A DNA stretch of 64,000 bases, taken from assembly GCA_946186185.1 (NCBI GenBank), contig CAMHMJ010000011.1:17929-81928 (forward strand). Direction: 5' to 3'. The notes below the pieces were generated by a model. That model worked only from the letters and a program-made list of their open reading frames with translations. It had not been told where the DNA came from and did not search any database. A program made the position numbers and the translations under genes. The stretch comes from an uncultured Treponema sp. GTDB taxonomy: Bacteria > Spirochaetota > Spirochaetia > Treponematales > Treponemataceae. Positions 33,401 through 41,546 of the stretch are shown here, one piece after another. Within the stretch, counting starts at the first letter, position 1; each line of letters starts with the position of its first letter.

Positions 33401-36400
33401 AACTTTCAAATGCCAGTTCCAATCGGAATTTGACGCTCGTGGATTTAAATCAGAGATTGTTCCTTCGATGGAAATTGTTTTGTTTACATTTGAATTTTCT
33501 GACGGTTTTGAATATGTTACAGTCGGTGCAGTTTTATCGAATGTAAAGTTTACAAGGTCAGAAGAAGTTGTATTTCCGGCTTTATCTGTTACTTTTACAT
33601 AAAAATCGTATTCTTTTGATTCAAAACTTGAAATGTCGATTTCTATAATTCCTTCAACATTACCTTTAGAAGGTGAGTTAACCGTAAAACTTCCAATTAA
33701 GTCTTTCATTGCGACAGTTTTGTAAACTTCAACTTTAGAAACGCCGCTTACAGCATCAGAAACAATGTATTTGAAATAAATTTTATCTTTATTTACGAAA
33801 TTCTCCGTAAGCGCCTGTGCACCAGGATTTTCTTCAGGGTTTTCTGTGTAAAGGTCTTTTGTAGTTATTTCAGGAGAATCTTTATCAACATTTACCGTAA
33901 ATTGCAAAGGAGAAGAAATGTTTCCGGCTTCATCAGTTGCAGTGAGTGTAATTGTTTTTGAATATTCAGCTTCTGTTGTTCCGACATCCAGCGTTCCAGA
34001 GAAAGCGTTGTTTGCACCCGGCTGAAGCGTTGAAACGATTTCATTACCAACTTTAATCTGAATTGTAAAATTATTTTCTTCTGTAACTGGCTTATTTTCA
34101 CCAGAACTTTCTCCTTTCACAGTAAACAAAGAATTTGTAAACCAGATATCTGAAGAATTATAACTGTTTAAATTATATGTTTTTGAACCTGCAGAAGTTT
34201 CTCCTGAAATTGAAATATAGTCGCTGATAAATACAGGTTTAATCGTATCAACATTGTATTTTATTGTTACAGAACTTTCCCGACCGTATTTATCGCGTGC
34301 AGTATAAGTTCTTGTTTTATTGTTGCCGGAAGTTTCCCCAGAAATGCCATGAGTCCAGTTTTGAGATTCAGTACAACTTCCGATTTCTGAAACTTGGGTT
34401 TCTGTTCCACCTTCTTTATAATATATTTTTACAGTTCCGCTTGAATCTTTTACAGTTCCGTTCAGAGTAAAAGCGGCAGGTGCAAAACAGCCTTCTGTAT
34501 ATGTAACTTCATTAAATTTAATTACAGAAACAGACGGAACATCATCATCGAATGCAATTTTTATAGTTTCAGAGTCATTTTCCGGGTAAGAAACGGTTTT
34601 TCCTTCTGTATCGGTAATTGTAAATTTGAGCGAATGAACGCCTGAACCGTATTCAGAAATGTCTTTTGAAGTTGACCAAGTTGTAGATTTCCCGGCTGTA
34701 AGCAAAGATTCAGTTTTTTCAGCCGAAGTTCCGCCGTCAACTACAAGTGAAACAGACTGAATTCCGTCATCGTCAGAAACATTTATGTAAAGGGTATTGC
34801 TTCCCATTCCGAACAAGTTTGTTCCGACTTTTATATTGTTTTCATCAATAACAGTTTCATCACCGTTATTGAATTTTAAAACAGGTTTGTCTGTGTCCTG
34901 GTCAATTTGTACAGTTTTAGTTTTTGGAATAACATTTCCTGCGCGGTCAGTTGATTCGATTATAATCTCAAGAGGTGTTTTATCTGTAAGTTTGTTCGTG
35001 TCAATTGTATATTCGTATCTGTCGCCAGTATTAGTAATAAGAGTTAAAGCTCCCTCAGTAGAAGTAACATCCTCGTCATTTTGTTTTAAAATCACTTTTG
35101 TTGAAGAAACTTTGTCGTTATCAGAAACAGTTCCTTTGAGTTTGATAGTTCCGTTTACATATTCTGTAGCATCGTTTTCTTTTGACGCAATCGGAGTTAC
35201 TGAAGGTTCATCAATAACAGGTTCATCTTTATCGTAGTAAACATTCAGCGTTTTTTCTGTAATTCTTCCTGCTTTATCTTGTGCCGTGAATGAGTAAGTT
35301 TTTGAAACTGAAGCAACATCGTCTGTTGCAAAACCAGTAATTTTATATTTTACAGAATTTGTCGTTTCTCCTATTTTATTCCATGCAAGCGGAACAGGGC
35401 ACTGTAAAGAAGTAAAATCAAGATTTTCATCTGAAACTTCAAAAATAAAATCTGGGTTTTTAGAAATATAAATCGTTTCTGAATTAGTTTTTTCAATTCC
35501 GTCAATTGTAAACTTTATTTCAGGCGCAATTTTATCGATTACAATATTTTTTGAAACCTCATCAGATTTAAGTCCACCGCCGTCAACAGAACGGAATTTA
35601 ATTTGTGAAACATCTATTTCATCATTTTTTTTGTAATCACTAAAATCTATGTTTATATTCCATTGAGTAGAAGAATCAACTGTTTTTGTTTCGATTTCTG
35701 TTCCGTTTGAATCGTAAACCGTATATTCAATGCCTGAAATTCCGCTTGAATCAACTGTTGTTTCACCAACTTTTACAGGGTCATCAGCAGTTCCGCGGAA
35801 TGAATAAAGTTTTGTGTCACCGATGTAAATAGTTTCTTCGGACGGAGTTTCAATTTTGATTGTAGGTTTTACTGAATCAATTTTGAAAATAAATTTTGCC
35901 GTCGTTGAACGCTCGTATTCGTCTTCGGCACGGTATTCGAATTCGTCTCCGTTACCGTCAGTTTTAATCATATCTGTCCAAGTTCCGTCTTCAGCAACGA
36001 GGATTTCTACAGGTTTTTCTTTTGTACCGTACTTTTCACCGTGGCGAGAAGTATCGATTGCGTATCTGAAGATTACAGATTTTCCTTCTGAATTCTTTTT
36101 AAGTCCGCTTCCGTCGCTTGCAGTTCCGGTTATTGAATAAGAAATATCTTTTCCGATAAGTTCGCCGCTCTTTGTAGTTACAGAAAGGCTTGGAACATCG
36201 TCGTCGTAACCGAAAGCCATTTTTGAAACGCCAGTTTCTTTGCTGCTTTTTACAGGAGTTGAAACATTTTTTAAGCCGCTTGAAATGTCTGTCGCAGAAA
36301 TGCTCAAAGTGTGGTCGCCGGAAGAAATTTTTTTGTCTTTAACAAGTTGTGCAATATCAATCTGGAACGATTTTGAAGTCGGCGTTTTTCCAGCCATATC

Positions 36401-38908
36401 AATTGTTCCGCGAACTGCATTTTCACCTTTGTCTTCGTCGATTACATAATCAATTGAAGCAATTCCGTCGTCGTCAGAAACTGCACCGATTAAAACATTT
36501 GAGCCCATTCCAAAAAGATTTGAAGAAAGAGAAGGTTTTCCTTTAAATGTTTTATCTGCATTAGAAAGCGTAATTACCGGCAAATCCGTACTCTGGTCAA
36601 CATAGATTTTCTGAATTGCACTTGCGTTTTTGTTTCCGGCTCGGTCTAAAGCATAAACCGTAACGGAATATTCAGTTTTGTCCTTGAGTAAAGTCGTGTC
36701 AAAATTCCAAGGAAAAGAACCAGTTCCTTCAGGCTGAACATCAGATTTTGTTACATTGCCGTTTGAATCTGAAATTTCTGCCCAGGCTGAAAAGATTTTG
36801 TCATTATCTGAAAGAGTTCCCTTAATTTTTATTTTTCCGTTTACGCAGTTATCTCTTGTTTTGCCGTCTTTTTCATTTGAAAGAAGCGTAGAAACCTCAA
36901 TGCTTGCAGTCGGTTTAAGCATATCCACCTGTGCAGTAACAGAATCCTTGCCTGTTGTATCTGTAACGCCGGAAACAGAAATTACGTACTTAAATACATT
37001 GCCTTCAGAAGGCTTTGTTCCGTCTTTTGAGGCATCTTTTTCAGGATACCACGTTCCTTTTGAGGCATCTATTTCAAAAGAAACTTCCGAATCTACGCCA
37101 AGCGTTCCGGTTATTTTCATAGAACCGTTGTCATCACTGTTTGTATCACGATTTTTGATTGTTCCAAGCAGGGTATTATTGTTCGTTACATCATATACAT
37201 AGATTTCATAAGAGGCATCGTTTACCGCAGTTCCTTCATCAGATTTTATTGTACCTTTTACCGTAAGAATATCCTGCGGGTTATTAGAGATAAAATCCGT
37301 CTTTGGTTCTTTTATTGTAACAGACGGCGGAACGCCGGTTGCCTGAGCTTCAAAGCCGTTGTACTTGTTGTTTGCAGAAATAAATTCTACATTGTCCTTA
37401 TCTTCGCCTGTTGCCGCAATAACATAGCACTTTGTTGCCTTCATTATTTTTGAATCAGATGGAAGGGAAAGCGACTGCGTCCATGTACTTCTGGACTCGC
37501 CTGTGTAAGGCCCGTAAATATCCGGGCTGCCCCCACCTACGCCGTTTTTTCCGTCGTAAAGGATTGAAGTAACCTGTGCATTTTTTTCGGCATACGCCTT
37601 AGGGTCATTGTATATGTCAGAAAGTTTTAATGATACGGCATCTTTTTCAAACGGACCAAAAAGGTAGACTTTTATTGTTTCCGGTGAAAAAAGTACGCCG
37701 TCAAGACCTGCATCTGCCTTAAACGTAATCGTTCCGCCTTTTGAAGCCGGGCTTAAAGTCAGAACGCCGTCTTTTTCTGCCGTTGAATCAAATGAATAGC
37801 CCATTACTGTGTACGTAGGATTTGCATCCTTGTTCAGTTTCATTTTAAGGGATTTTTCTGACGTATCTGTTTTTGCACTGTTAAGCACTTCAAGAACAGT
37901 TTTTCCGTCTGCGTTTGGAGTATCGTACGGAACTGTTCCGTTCAGAATGTTCATAAAGTCGCTTACTTCAAACGCTTTTCCCCATACTTCAGAAGCTTTT
38001 GTTCCCATAAGGACGTATTTTGCATCTGTTCCGTAGATGTCGTCATAAAGCCATACGTCACAAGTGGTGTTACCGTCGGAAGAAACAGGCTGTCCTGCAT
38101 CGGAAGAACGGTTGTATGACGGAACAAAATCCGGTTTCTGGTATACGCACGAGCTGTCTGTAAGTTCAACGGAACACTTAAATGCCTGAAATCCGCCTTT
38201 CTGTGAATCATAAATATTATTATACCGTTCAAGAAGCGTGTCTGTTCCGCCTGTATTGGAATAGTATTTTGCAAACGTAACTGAAGTTCCGCCGGCAATG
38301 TTAATGTTCTCCTCTTTCCAGCTGGCTTTTTCAATTCCGTTTGTATCATAGACTGTAAGCGCCATTGATTTTACGGAGTGAGCTTCTGCAATAGAACCTT
38401 CTACTTTTAAGACAGAACCGTATGACGTTTCTGTGTCTGTGCTTCCAGGACTGTTTATTACAAATACAGGAGCAGTATTGTCTATTTCAAGGTCACGTTC
38501 AAACGGAGCAGACTTTCTTCCGGCTCCGTCGGTTGCAATTGTGCGGAACGTATATTTTCCGTCTTTAAGAGGATACGAGCCGTCTGCGTTCTTTGCATTT
38601 ATTTCTACAGACCATACCTGTCCTGACTTTGCAGACTCAACTACAGGTGCTTTTAATTCATAGCCTGTTACAGGATTATTTGAGGAGTCAAGAATGGTAA
38701 CCTGTACGCTTGAAACCATCCGGTCATCGGAACATTCACCTGCAAGGACGAACCTGTCTTTTATGACAGATTTTGCGTCAGGGTATGTAATGGAAATTTT
38801 AGGGGCTTCTGTATCTACGGACTCACCAAGTCCTACTTCACAGGATAAAATGAAAACAGAAAGCAATATAAAAAGTACAGCCGGCAGACATACTAAAAAT
38901 TTTTTCAT
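27464..38908 (-). CDS. Giant Ig-like-repeat surface lipoprotein
   Basis: 3814 residues from the ATG at 38908, chosen because AGGAG sits 4-8 bases upstream and it begins a type II signal peptide (MKKFLVCLPAVLFILLSVFI, lipobox LSC). Most of the length is tandem bacterial Ig-like domains, each ending in a variant of 'ATDKAGN' (for example ALDRAGNKN, STDRAGNVI, VTDKAGNTT), with D-x-D-x-D calcium-like turns (VDKDSPEI, IDNTAPD). The last 600 residues change character: Tyr/Gly/Asn-rich repeats with VAVWYD and YLAYYDD patterns, suggesting a beta-propeller (sialidase-like) module. Anchored at the membrane, it should extend from the cell; adhesion is a guess. Monocistronic. Confidence 0.8.
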   Translation of the reverse strand: MKKFLVCLPAVLFILLSVFILSCEVGLGESVDTEAPKISITYPDAKSVIKDRFVLAGECSDDRMVSSVQVTILDSSNNPVTGYELKAPVVESAKSGQVWSVEINAKNADGSYPLKDGKYTFRTIATDGAGRKSAPFERDLEIDNTAPVFVINSPGSTDTETSYGSVLKVEGSIAEAHSVKSMALTVYDTNGIEKASWKEENINIAGGTSVTFAKYYSNTGGTDTLLERYNNIYDSQKGGFQAFKCSVELTDSSCVYQKPDFVPSYNRSSDAGQPVSSDGNTTCDVWLYDDIYGTDAKYVLMGTKASEVWGKAFEVSDFMNILNGTVPYDTPNADGKTVLEVLNSAKTDTSEKSLKMKLNKDANPTYTVMGYSFDSTAEKDGVLTLSPASKGGTITFKADAGLDGVLFSPETIKVYLFGPFEKDAVSLKLSDIYNDPKAYAEKNAQVTSILYDGKNGVGGGSPDIYGPYTGESRSTWTQSLSLPSDSKIMKATKCYVIAATGEDKDNVEFISANNKYNGFEAQATGVPPSVTIKEPKTDFISNNPQDILTVKGTIKSDEGTAVNDASYEIYVYDVTNNNTLLGTIKNRDTNSDDNGSMKITGTLGVDSEVSFEIDASKGTWYPEKDASKDGTKPSEGNVFKYVISVSGVTDTTGKDSVTAQVDMLKPTASIEVSTLLSNEKDGKTRDNCVNGKIKIKGTLSDNDKIFSAWAEISDSNGNVTKSDVQPEGTGSFPWNFDTTLLKDKTEYSVTVYALDRAGNKNASAIQKIYVDQSTDLPVITLSNADKTFKGKPSLSSNLFGMGSNVLIGAVSDDDGIASIDYVIDEDKGENAVRGTIDMAGKTPTSKSFQIDIAQLVKDKKISSGDHTLSISATDISSGLKNVSTPVKSSKETGVSKMAFGYDDDVPSLSVTTKSGELIGKDISYSITGTASDGSGLKKNSEGKSVIFRYAIDTSRHGEKYGTKEKPVEILVAEDGTWTDMIKTDGNGDEFEYRAEDEYERSTTAKFIFKIDSVKPTIKIETPSEETIYIGDTKLYSFRGTADDPVKVGETTVDSSGISGIEYTVYDSNGTEIETKTVDSSTQWNINIDFSDYKKNDEIDVSQIKFRSVDGGGLKSDEVSKNIVIDKIAPEIKFTIDGIEKTNSETIYISKNPDFIFEVSDENLDFTSLQCPVPLAWNKIGETTNSVKYKITGFATDDVASVSKTYSFTAQDKAGRITEKTLNVYYDKDEPVIDEPSVTPIASKENDATEYVNGTIKLKGTVSDNDKVSSTKVILKQNDEDVTSTEGALTLITNTGDRYEYTIDTNKLTDKTPLEIIIESTDRAGNVIPKTKTVQIDQDTDKPVLKFNNGDETVIDENNIKVGTNLFGMGSNTLYINVSDDDGIQSVSLVVDGGTSAEKTESLLTAGKSTTWSTSKDISEYGSGVHSLKFTITDTEGKTVSYPENDSETIKIAFDDDVPSVSVIKFNEVTYTEGCFAPAAFTLNGTVKDSSGTVKIYYKEGGTETQVSEIGSCTESQNWTHGISGETSGNNKTRTYTARDKYGRESSVTIKYNVDTIKPVFISDYISISGETSAGSKTYNLNSYNSSDIWFTNSLFTVKGESSGENKPVTEENNFTIQIKVGNEIVSTLQPGANNAFSGTLDVGTTEAEYSKTITLTATDEAGNISSPLQFTVNVDKDSPEITTKDLYTENPEENPGAQALTENFVNKDKIYFKYIVSDAVSGVSKVEVYKTVAMKDLIGSFTVNSPSKGNVEGIIEIDISSFESKEYDFYVKVTDKAGNTTSSDLVNFTFDKTAPTVTYSKPSENSNVNKTISIEGTISDLNPRASNSDWNWHLKVKKPGESSFTDITNSVSFDTSLSISSFKISGIDTTKIGEGNAEFLVIATDKAGNTISEASGKTLTLNINQDSDRPEISLSTISTAGTTTLSSGTITGTISDDDGIEKLEIQVVKKNAEISDSGWKEVTLNGSNWSYTYSDGNNNIDGDYYLYFRVNDKAGGTFTSLNAETSDATAKLSCPKINYSGSGEVCSKIPFSIDTVPPSINIVQYKISSDNAAWSEWTELSHNTIFGGVEKRYIKFRFEAHDTVTAQDALVVTVNISGKETFSTKDSTITLNISGDKYGDYYYFETASLDAKNLPTGSYTFSFDAKDKAEKPSTLSYQIRIDNTAPDSISIRNYSGTTELTGNISLNGLCSDETKGNSGVKELYYLIPKTSITSPENVAGSSFGEQWESSSLESSGLWEFEIKSDNLCETAASGITLKDDFKGYETASNSGVFSLPLWFKIVDEVGNFAYKTGDFIRYNPDADKPRVSMTYPVHNVKDGEFNYVIMGGTVRFTGTAEDDEGIAGVYLQFDMNGDGIFENGENISGCPYDYASTVVPIPHSTSNERGVKANGTQSWNYSLKISNLDGLLYSPENKKTLNVRVVAVDTGTADAPLVGAWSEAVHISVNKDVPAFETVRLSQFDGSGSVIKTIDYEDDKFISGENWYLIGKISSNAGISEVDVTDLSGNSIGTISIDTTSGIQITDNNNFINDKTISGGNITELEYKIPVSTENRWAIKITVSDNSEEKKSNYSNYSLNIDNTPPSFYDMRSDSEISKYGTIKIYSGEYGNGGQVLSDVNKIQNSNRMFTLAGRTTEAGSGYENILFYFKRVPENITEQNPVRVYNPMKAHGATNKENRTDITESNKTDGKVYINSDGLPVLYTTQISINDSNKFEFTSNAVQNNDNVRIGGLVKIGGIYRKILSVNYSTGTVTVDSECETSSTEAEFVYAMVIDNSGESFNIDNSIKNDDGDGMVESYSKSGTNYTWDASIDSTHIPDGPIELHIVAFDKAGNSNHGYVKTAVSNNAPRIARVRLATDLNGNSTYEENEKQVFAYLETDTLDWAENTKSKGTEIWNLDGKVNGSVWTIKNNLQIEPEFVGGTAPFHYIFTKESGIEEGKNLSSPKTGSATGQINGNKEAFVIPNSSLDTSEPYEDKINTYQFSFWDSTEETTPCTDSQWTVLNVQLKQDIIDNFAPKVVVKPFFWNSASDNSLYKNSLDNGHIELEGDLDFENTPFTNADGEYDKDPKVSGKIVFRGTAYDDVRLSSLWIKFSGFTFNNYVTESGYGTNGTSNGYVQTAFYNIQDNSWNNSSATLESDGWSFETTDEYFDQKGHKVNWALTIDTARISTVTAVDAEFAIMAVDHVNTDTNKSSETDHIVVTDSGQTDTSDNVYNKPKYKVDVVPYITEVETSLSILKKKNPSVYTRTALGHYSVASNEEVTINGFNLDNYTVSISTISSSREFAVKVNNVESLNNKNRNDARGSYEKVNTVSTGDYLVYSNYYNRQPNNDNNNLLTDDIYFDIWQFDSEAIKPISGGVDQPVMKIDPKTGAIGMAFANGALYFSMGGTVSSETYSSQYWMGSYDFFTSVGFAYDDLGYSYGSAAGGDCNSSEGDAYCFVTSRWGIGAQGQRGSYDGKNTLRLERISHQDSSGNITINKQRVKSPSFVTSVHDTNYTNVYLAYYDDTNDEVRFKAGRTNSTSKGEFGMFSDSATSSAGTARNANVKYVNLLAGGDTGRNAGEYVSLGVKPGTAYDNDVVVAVWYDSVNRCLKYAYNTNPLGSSKGSNSGSEWIGVETVFTDEMKNAGEYCQVIVDKDGGIHIAAYDPLNLDLVYAYKSAYDITGFQTCIVDGNGVVGTNLTLDVAKVNGVWTPYIGYYATSCVKPKLAYKISSGNAVSGTIDDMLTGAWECAVVPTSSYITLGSQGNNKMNVGVWKDVSTWELKNSITGTKKSNHSGSGYSSTCNDTVWGNGTKNPVMGYAIKISGSSCYIETAQLK

Positions 38909-39100
38909 ATACACTCCTCGTAAAAAGGTTTGCAACGCAAACTATAAGAAGATAAAAATAAGAACTCTATTCCTAGTATCGTACGGATATGCCTAAAAGT
39001 TTAGTTAATTATTACTAACCCAAAGTATTGTAACATAAAAAGAGAAAACAGCAAGTAAAAGGTTGTAAAATGATGGTAAAGCAGACCGGTTGACCGGCTT

Positions 39101-39365
39101 TTATACGCTATCTTTTTTAAAGCGTGACAGGAACGCCTTTGTTCGCTCCGCCTGCGGATTGTTTATAACCTGCTGCGGCGTTCCGTCCTCAACTATTACG
39201 CCGCCGTCCATAAAAATAATATGGTCGCTTATGTCTCGCGCAAAAGCCATTTCGTGCGTTACTACGACCATCGTCATTTTTTCTGCGGCAAGTGATTTTA
39301 TTACGGAAAGAATTTCCCCTGTAAGTTCCGGGTCAAGTGCGCTTGTAGGTTCATCAAACAAAAAT
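39101..39365 (-). pseudogene. 3' fragment of amino-acid ABC transporter ATPase (GlnQ-like)
   Basis: Encodes [20 protein letters not shown] (Walker B/D-loop), [15 protein letters not shown] (H-loop) and the normal polar-amino-acid ATPase ending. Walker A, Q-loop and signature motif are missing; similarity stops right before Walker B. About 86 of about 245 residues remain, so it cannot be active. Confidence 0.85.
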
Positions 39366-39392
39366 CGCAGAAACTATTGCAAGAATCATAAG

Positions 39393-39561
39393 CTACGACC
39401 TTTCAAGCTGGATTGCCTGGTACATTTCAGTCCGGACATCCTGTTTTGTTGTCTTGAAGATGTTGTCGAAGTAATCGAAGTATGTATATCTGCGCCATTT
39501 GCCGAAATCGTCCACATATCCATCATCTACAACATTCGGTGCATAGAACGAAACTCCGCCA
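39393..39561 (-). pseudogene. C-terminal fragment of an unknown gene
   Basis: A 55-codon minus-strand frame (SFYAPNVVDDGYVDDFGKW, then YFDYFDNIFKTTKQ, ending QLERS) with coding-like composition ends at a TAG (39393-39395). It has no start and is cut by the 261-bp repeat at 39562. Family not recognised. Confidence 0.4.
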
Positions 39562-39822
39562 CAGCGCAAACATCTTTGCTGATGTTGTTAGCGGCGATCT
39601 TAAGGTTGTAACTCCTTATGAGTTCATGCTTAAGATTCTGGAACCGTACAGCGAGTTTGATAAAATTGCAGCGTAATTATGAATGAGATAAGTGGCTGTT
39701 TTCGGTTTCCGATGACAGCCACTTAACCTATTGCGAATCTGGCTACATAATACACTATATATAGCGTTATTCAAAATATTAGTACACAATATATAGTGTC
39801 TATAATAGAGATTCTGTCTACC
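39562..39822 (+). repeat. 261-bp direct repeat, copy 2
   Basis: Second copy of 25670-25930, same orientation. Bases 39562-39676 encode the last 38 residues of DUF2828 (ANIFADVVSGDLKVVT..., ending FDKIAA) with no upstream gene, so that part is a pseudogene. The hairpin (39687-39727 region) and paired palindromes (39752-39767, 39784-39799) follow. Confidence 0.9.
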
Positions 39823-39884
39823 AATACGACATAAAACCCTAGTAATTAATCACAATATTTTCTACAAACAATCTCAGTTTTTGA

Positions 39885-40110
39885 CCTGTCGCAGATATTT
39901 TCTTCTATGATGAATTTCCGGTATTAGGACGTCTCGACGGGTTGCCCAGACAATGGCAGTTTCCCGAGGTTTCGGCGTCTTCTTTACAATCGTGTGCCAG
40001 ACAATCCGGCAGCTTGAAGACACTTACGGCGCAAATCATCCTTTCTTTGACCTTTGTCCGGTTCTCGTCGTTTTTGCACCGGGAAACCTTGAAGAAAAAA
40101 TTAATCCCGG
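39885..40110 (+). pseudogene. Fragment of conjugative coupling protein (TraG/VirD4-like), frameshifted
   Basis: One frame reads DIFFYDEFPVLGRLDGLPRQ (Walker B region); a one-base loss near 39949-39953 moves to a second frame reading SRGFGVFFTIVCQTIRQLED and TYGANHPFFDLCPVLVVFAP. The order matches the Walker B and following motif of TraG/VirD4 ATPases. Both ends are missing. Suggests remains of a conjugative element. Confidence 0.6.
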
Positions 40111-40218
40111 CGTAAAACCACACCAGGATTCAGCAGAAGAAGAAAGTTCAGAACAAAGCGTAACCCTTTACAGGAAAGGCAATATCGCTGGGTTCGTTTT
40201 AAGGGAGAGAGAAGAATG

Positions 40219-40521
40219 TTACAAAACAGCGTGAGGAACAAGAATCTTTTCAACATAAGATGGATCTGCTGCAACAATACGAAGAAGAGACATAGCAGCA
40301 CCATCAGGTTTACGCCGTCCCTGCTCCCAGTTACGAAGCGTAGAAACACTTACTCCAATCATGCTTGCAAAAGATTCCTGACTCTTAGCAGATTTTTCAC
40401 GAACAGCTTTTACATCGACAGGCTCAACATAGAAAACTCTGGAAGGAAGAGCTTCTTCCTTACTGATTTTTACAGCCTGTCTTGCGCTCTCCATAAGTTC
40501 TTTGAATGCATCGTCTTTCAT
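40219..40521 (-). CDS. HTH antitoxin (NadS/HigA-like)
   Basis: 100 residues with an XRE-type HTH: REKSAKSQESFASMIGVSVS then TLRNWEQGRRKPDG. Its ATG follows the toxin's TAA directly (TAAATG), so both are translated from one mRNA. It should neutralise the toxin and repress the operon through the palindrome in the promoter. Toxin-first order and domain type match HigBA/NadS modules. Confidence 0.9.
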   Translation of the reverse strand: MKDDAFKELMESARQAVKISKEEALPSRVFYVEPVDVKAVREKSAKSQESFASMIGVSVSTLRNWEQGRRKPDGAAMSLLRIVAADPSYVEKILVPHAVL

Positions 40522-40833
40522 TTAAATCTCCTTAACAACATTAACAAGTGCTTTTCTCTGGGCATTTGTCAAATCGCCCTGTTCTTTCTTAGAATAGGCG
40601 AACAGCATATATATCTGTCCGGCAACAACCTTGTAGTAGTAAATAACCCGAACACTTCCACTTTTTCCCCGGTTTTTAAGTTTCCATCTGATTTTGCGAA
40701 GTCCTTTACAGCCTCGCACAACCTTTCCGGCAGTTGGATCCTCAGCAAGCAAACTTTGAAGCTCCCGGTAAGAATCATCAGTAATAGTTTCTACAACCCA
40801 TTTTGTAAAAACATCTGTCTCAATAAATTCCAT
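40522..40833 (-). CDS. RelE/HigB-family toxin
   Basis: 103 residues from ATG 40833 (MEFIETDVFTKWV). Signals of the RelE/ParE fold: DPTAGKVVRGCKGLRKIRW, GKSGSVRVIYYYKV, IYMLFAYSKKEQGDLTNAQR. Likely an mRNA interferase acting on the ribosome, or another RelE-type activity. A longer start at 40851 is rejected because the -10 (40840-40845) lies inside it; transcription should begin at or near 40833, leaderless. Confidence 0.9.
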   Translation of the reverse strand: MEFIETDVFTKWVVETITDDSYRELQSLLAEDPTAGKVVRGCKGLRKIRWKLKNRGKSGSVRVIYYYKVVAGQIYMLFAYSKKEQGDLTNAQRKALVNVVKEI

Positions 40834-40839
40834 ACAATA

Positions 40840-40868
40840 AATATACGCCAATGGCGTAGTACTGTCAA
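40840..40868 (-). promoter_or_regulatory. Toxin-antitoxin promoter with palindromic operator
   Basis: On the minus strand: TTGACA (40868-40863), 17-bp spacer, TATATT (40845-40840), then 6 nt to the ATG. The palindrome TACGCCAATGGCGTA (40844-40858) fills most of the spacer, an ideal site for antitoxin repression. Confidence 0.8.
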
Positions 40869-40891
40869 TAATTTTTTAAGGGAGTTTAGGA

Positions 40892-40936
40892 AATGGCAAA
40901 AGTATTCTTCGATAATTCTTTTAATAAGTTAAATAT
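40892..40936 (+). pseudogene. Possible 5' stub of a lost gene
   Basis: GGGAGTTTAGGAA then ATG and a short frame (MAKVFFDNSFNKLNIYFD) that soon runs antisense into the GNAT gene end. The good RBS suggests the start of a gene whose body was removed. Weak. Confidence 0.25.
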
Positions 40937-41485
40937 TTATTTTGATTCAAACATCTCATACAAAAACTCCTGTCTCTCTTCCTCTGGCGCGCTCTTATTG
41001 TAGCGACCTCCGGTACAGGAAATGCGTTTCATGCCCAGTTTTTCCATGGTTTTCCAGGAGGCGATATTTTCGCTGTCGCAGTGAGCGATAAAACGGTTTA
41101 CAGAAAGCTCTTTCTGTGCCCATTCAATAAGGGCCCTCGCCGCTTCTGCCCCATAGCCTTTCCCCTGGGCACTTTTATCAAGACACCAGCCAAGCTCGGC
41201 GCTCCTTCTATCGTCTTCCAGATACAAACTGACTCCGCCGATATGCTTTCCTTCTCGCAAAATTGCAAATTCAAAGAAGTCCGGCACCTCTTTTTTCCAT
41301 TCGGCTTCCGCGCCCAGAAGGAAATCCCGTGTTTCATCCAGGGAATCGTTGGGCAGATGAAGCACAAAACGCATATTTTCCTTGTCGCTGGCGTAGGCAT
41401 GAGTTGTTTCAAGAAAACGAATACTTTGTGGAACAAGCTCAAGCCGTTCAGTGTGTATGCATGAATTTTTCAAAGAAAATGACAT
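40937..41485 (-). CDS. GNAT acetyltransferase (RimJ/RimL type)
   Basis: 182 residues. HTERLELVPQS opening, then GWCLDKSAQGKGYGAEAARAL as the acetyl-CoA loop and NIASWKTMEKLGMKR closing. RimJ/RimL-type enzymes acetylate N-terminal or small-molecule amines; the substrate is open. Single gene, no partner. Confidence 0.9.
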   Translation of the reverse strand: MSFSLKNSCIHTERLELVPQSIRFLETTHAYASDKENMRFVLHLPNDSLDETRDFLLGAEAEWKKEVPDFFEFAILREGKHIGGVSLYLEDDRRSAELGWCLDKSAQGKGYGAEAARALIEWAQKELSVNRFIAHCDSENIASWKTMEKLGMKRISCTGGRYNKSAPEEERQEFLYEMFESK

Positions 41486-41546
41486 TAAAAAGTTCCCCCC
41501 AACCTTCGATTTTTTTTATAACAAGAACGCTTTTCGGCCTTCCCAT

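Noticed and set aside
33204..33602. Plus-strand frames of 60-150 codons inside the giant lipoprotein gene
   Set aside because: Antisense shadows caused by repetitive Thr/Ser/Lys codons of the minus-strand gene; no ribosome binding sites.
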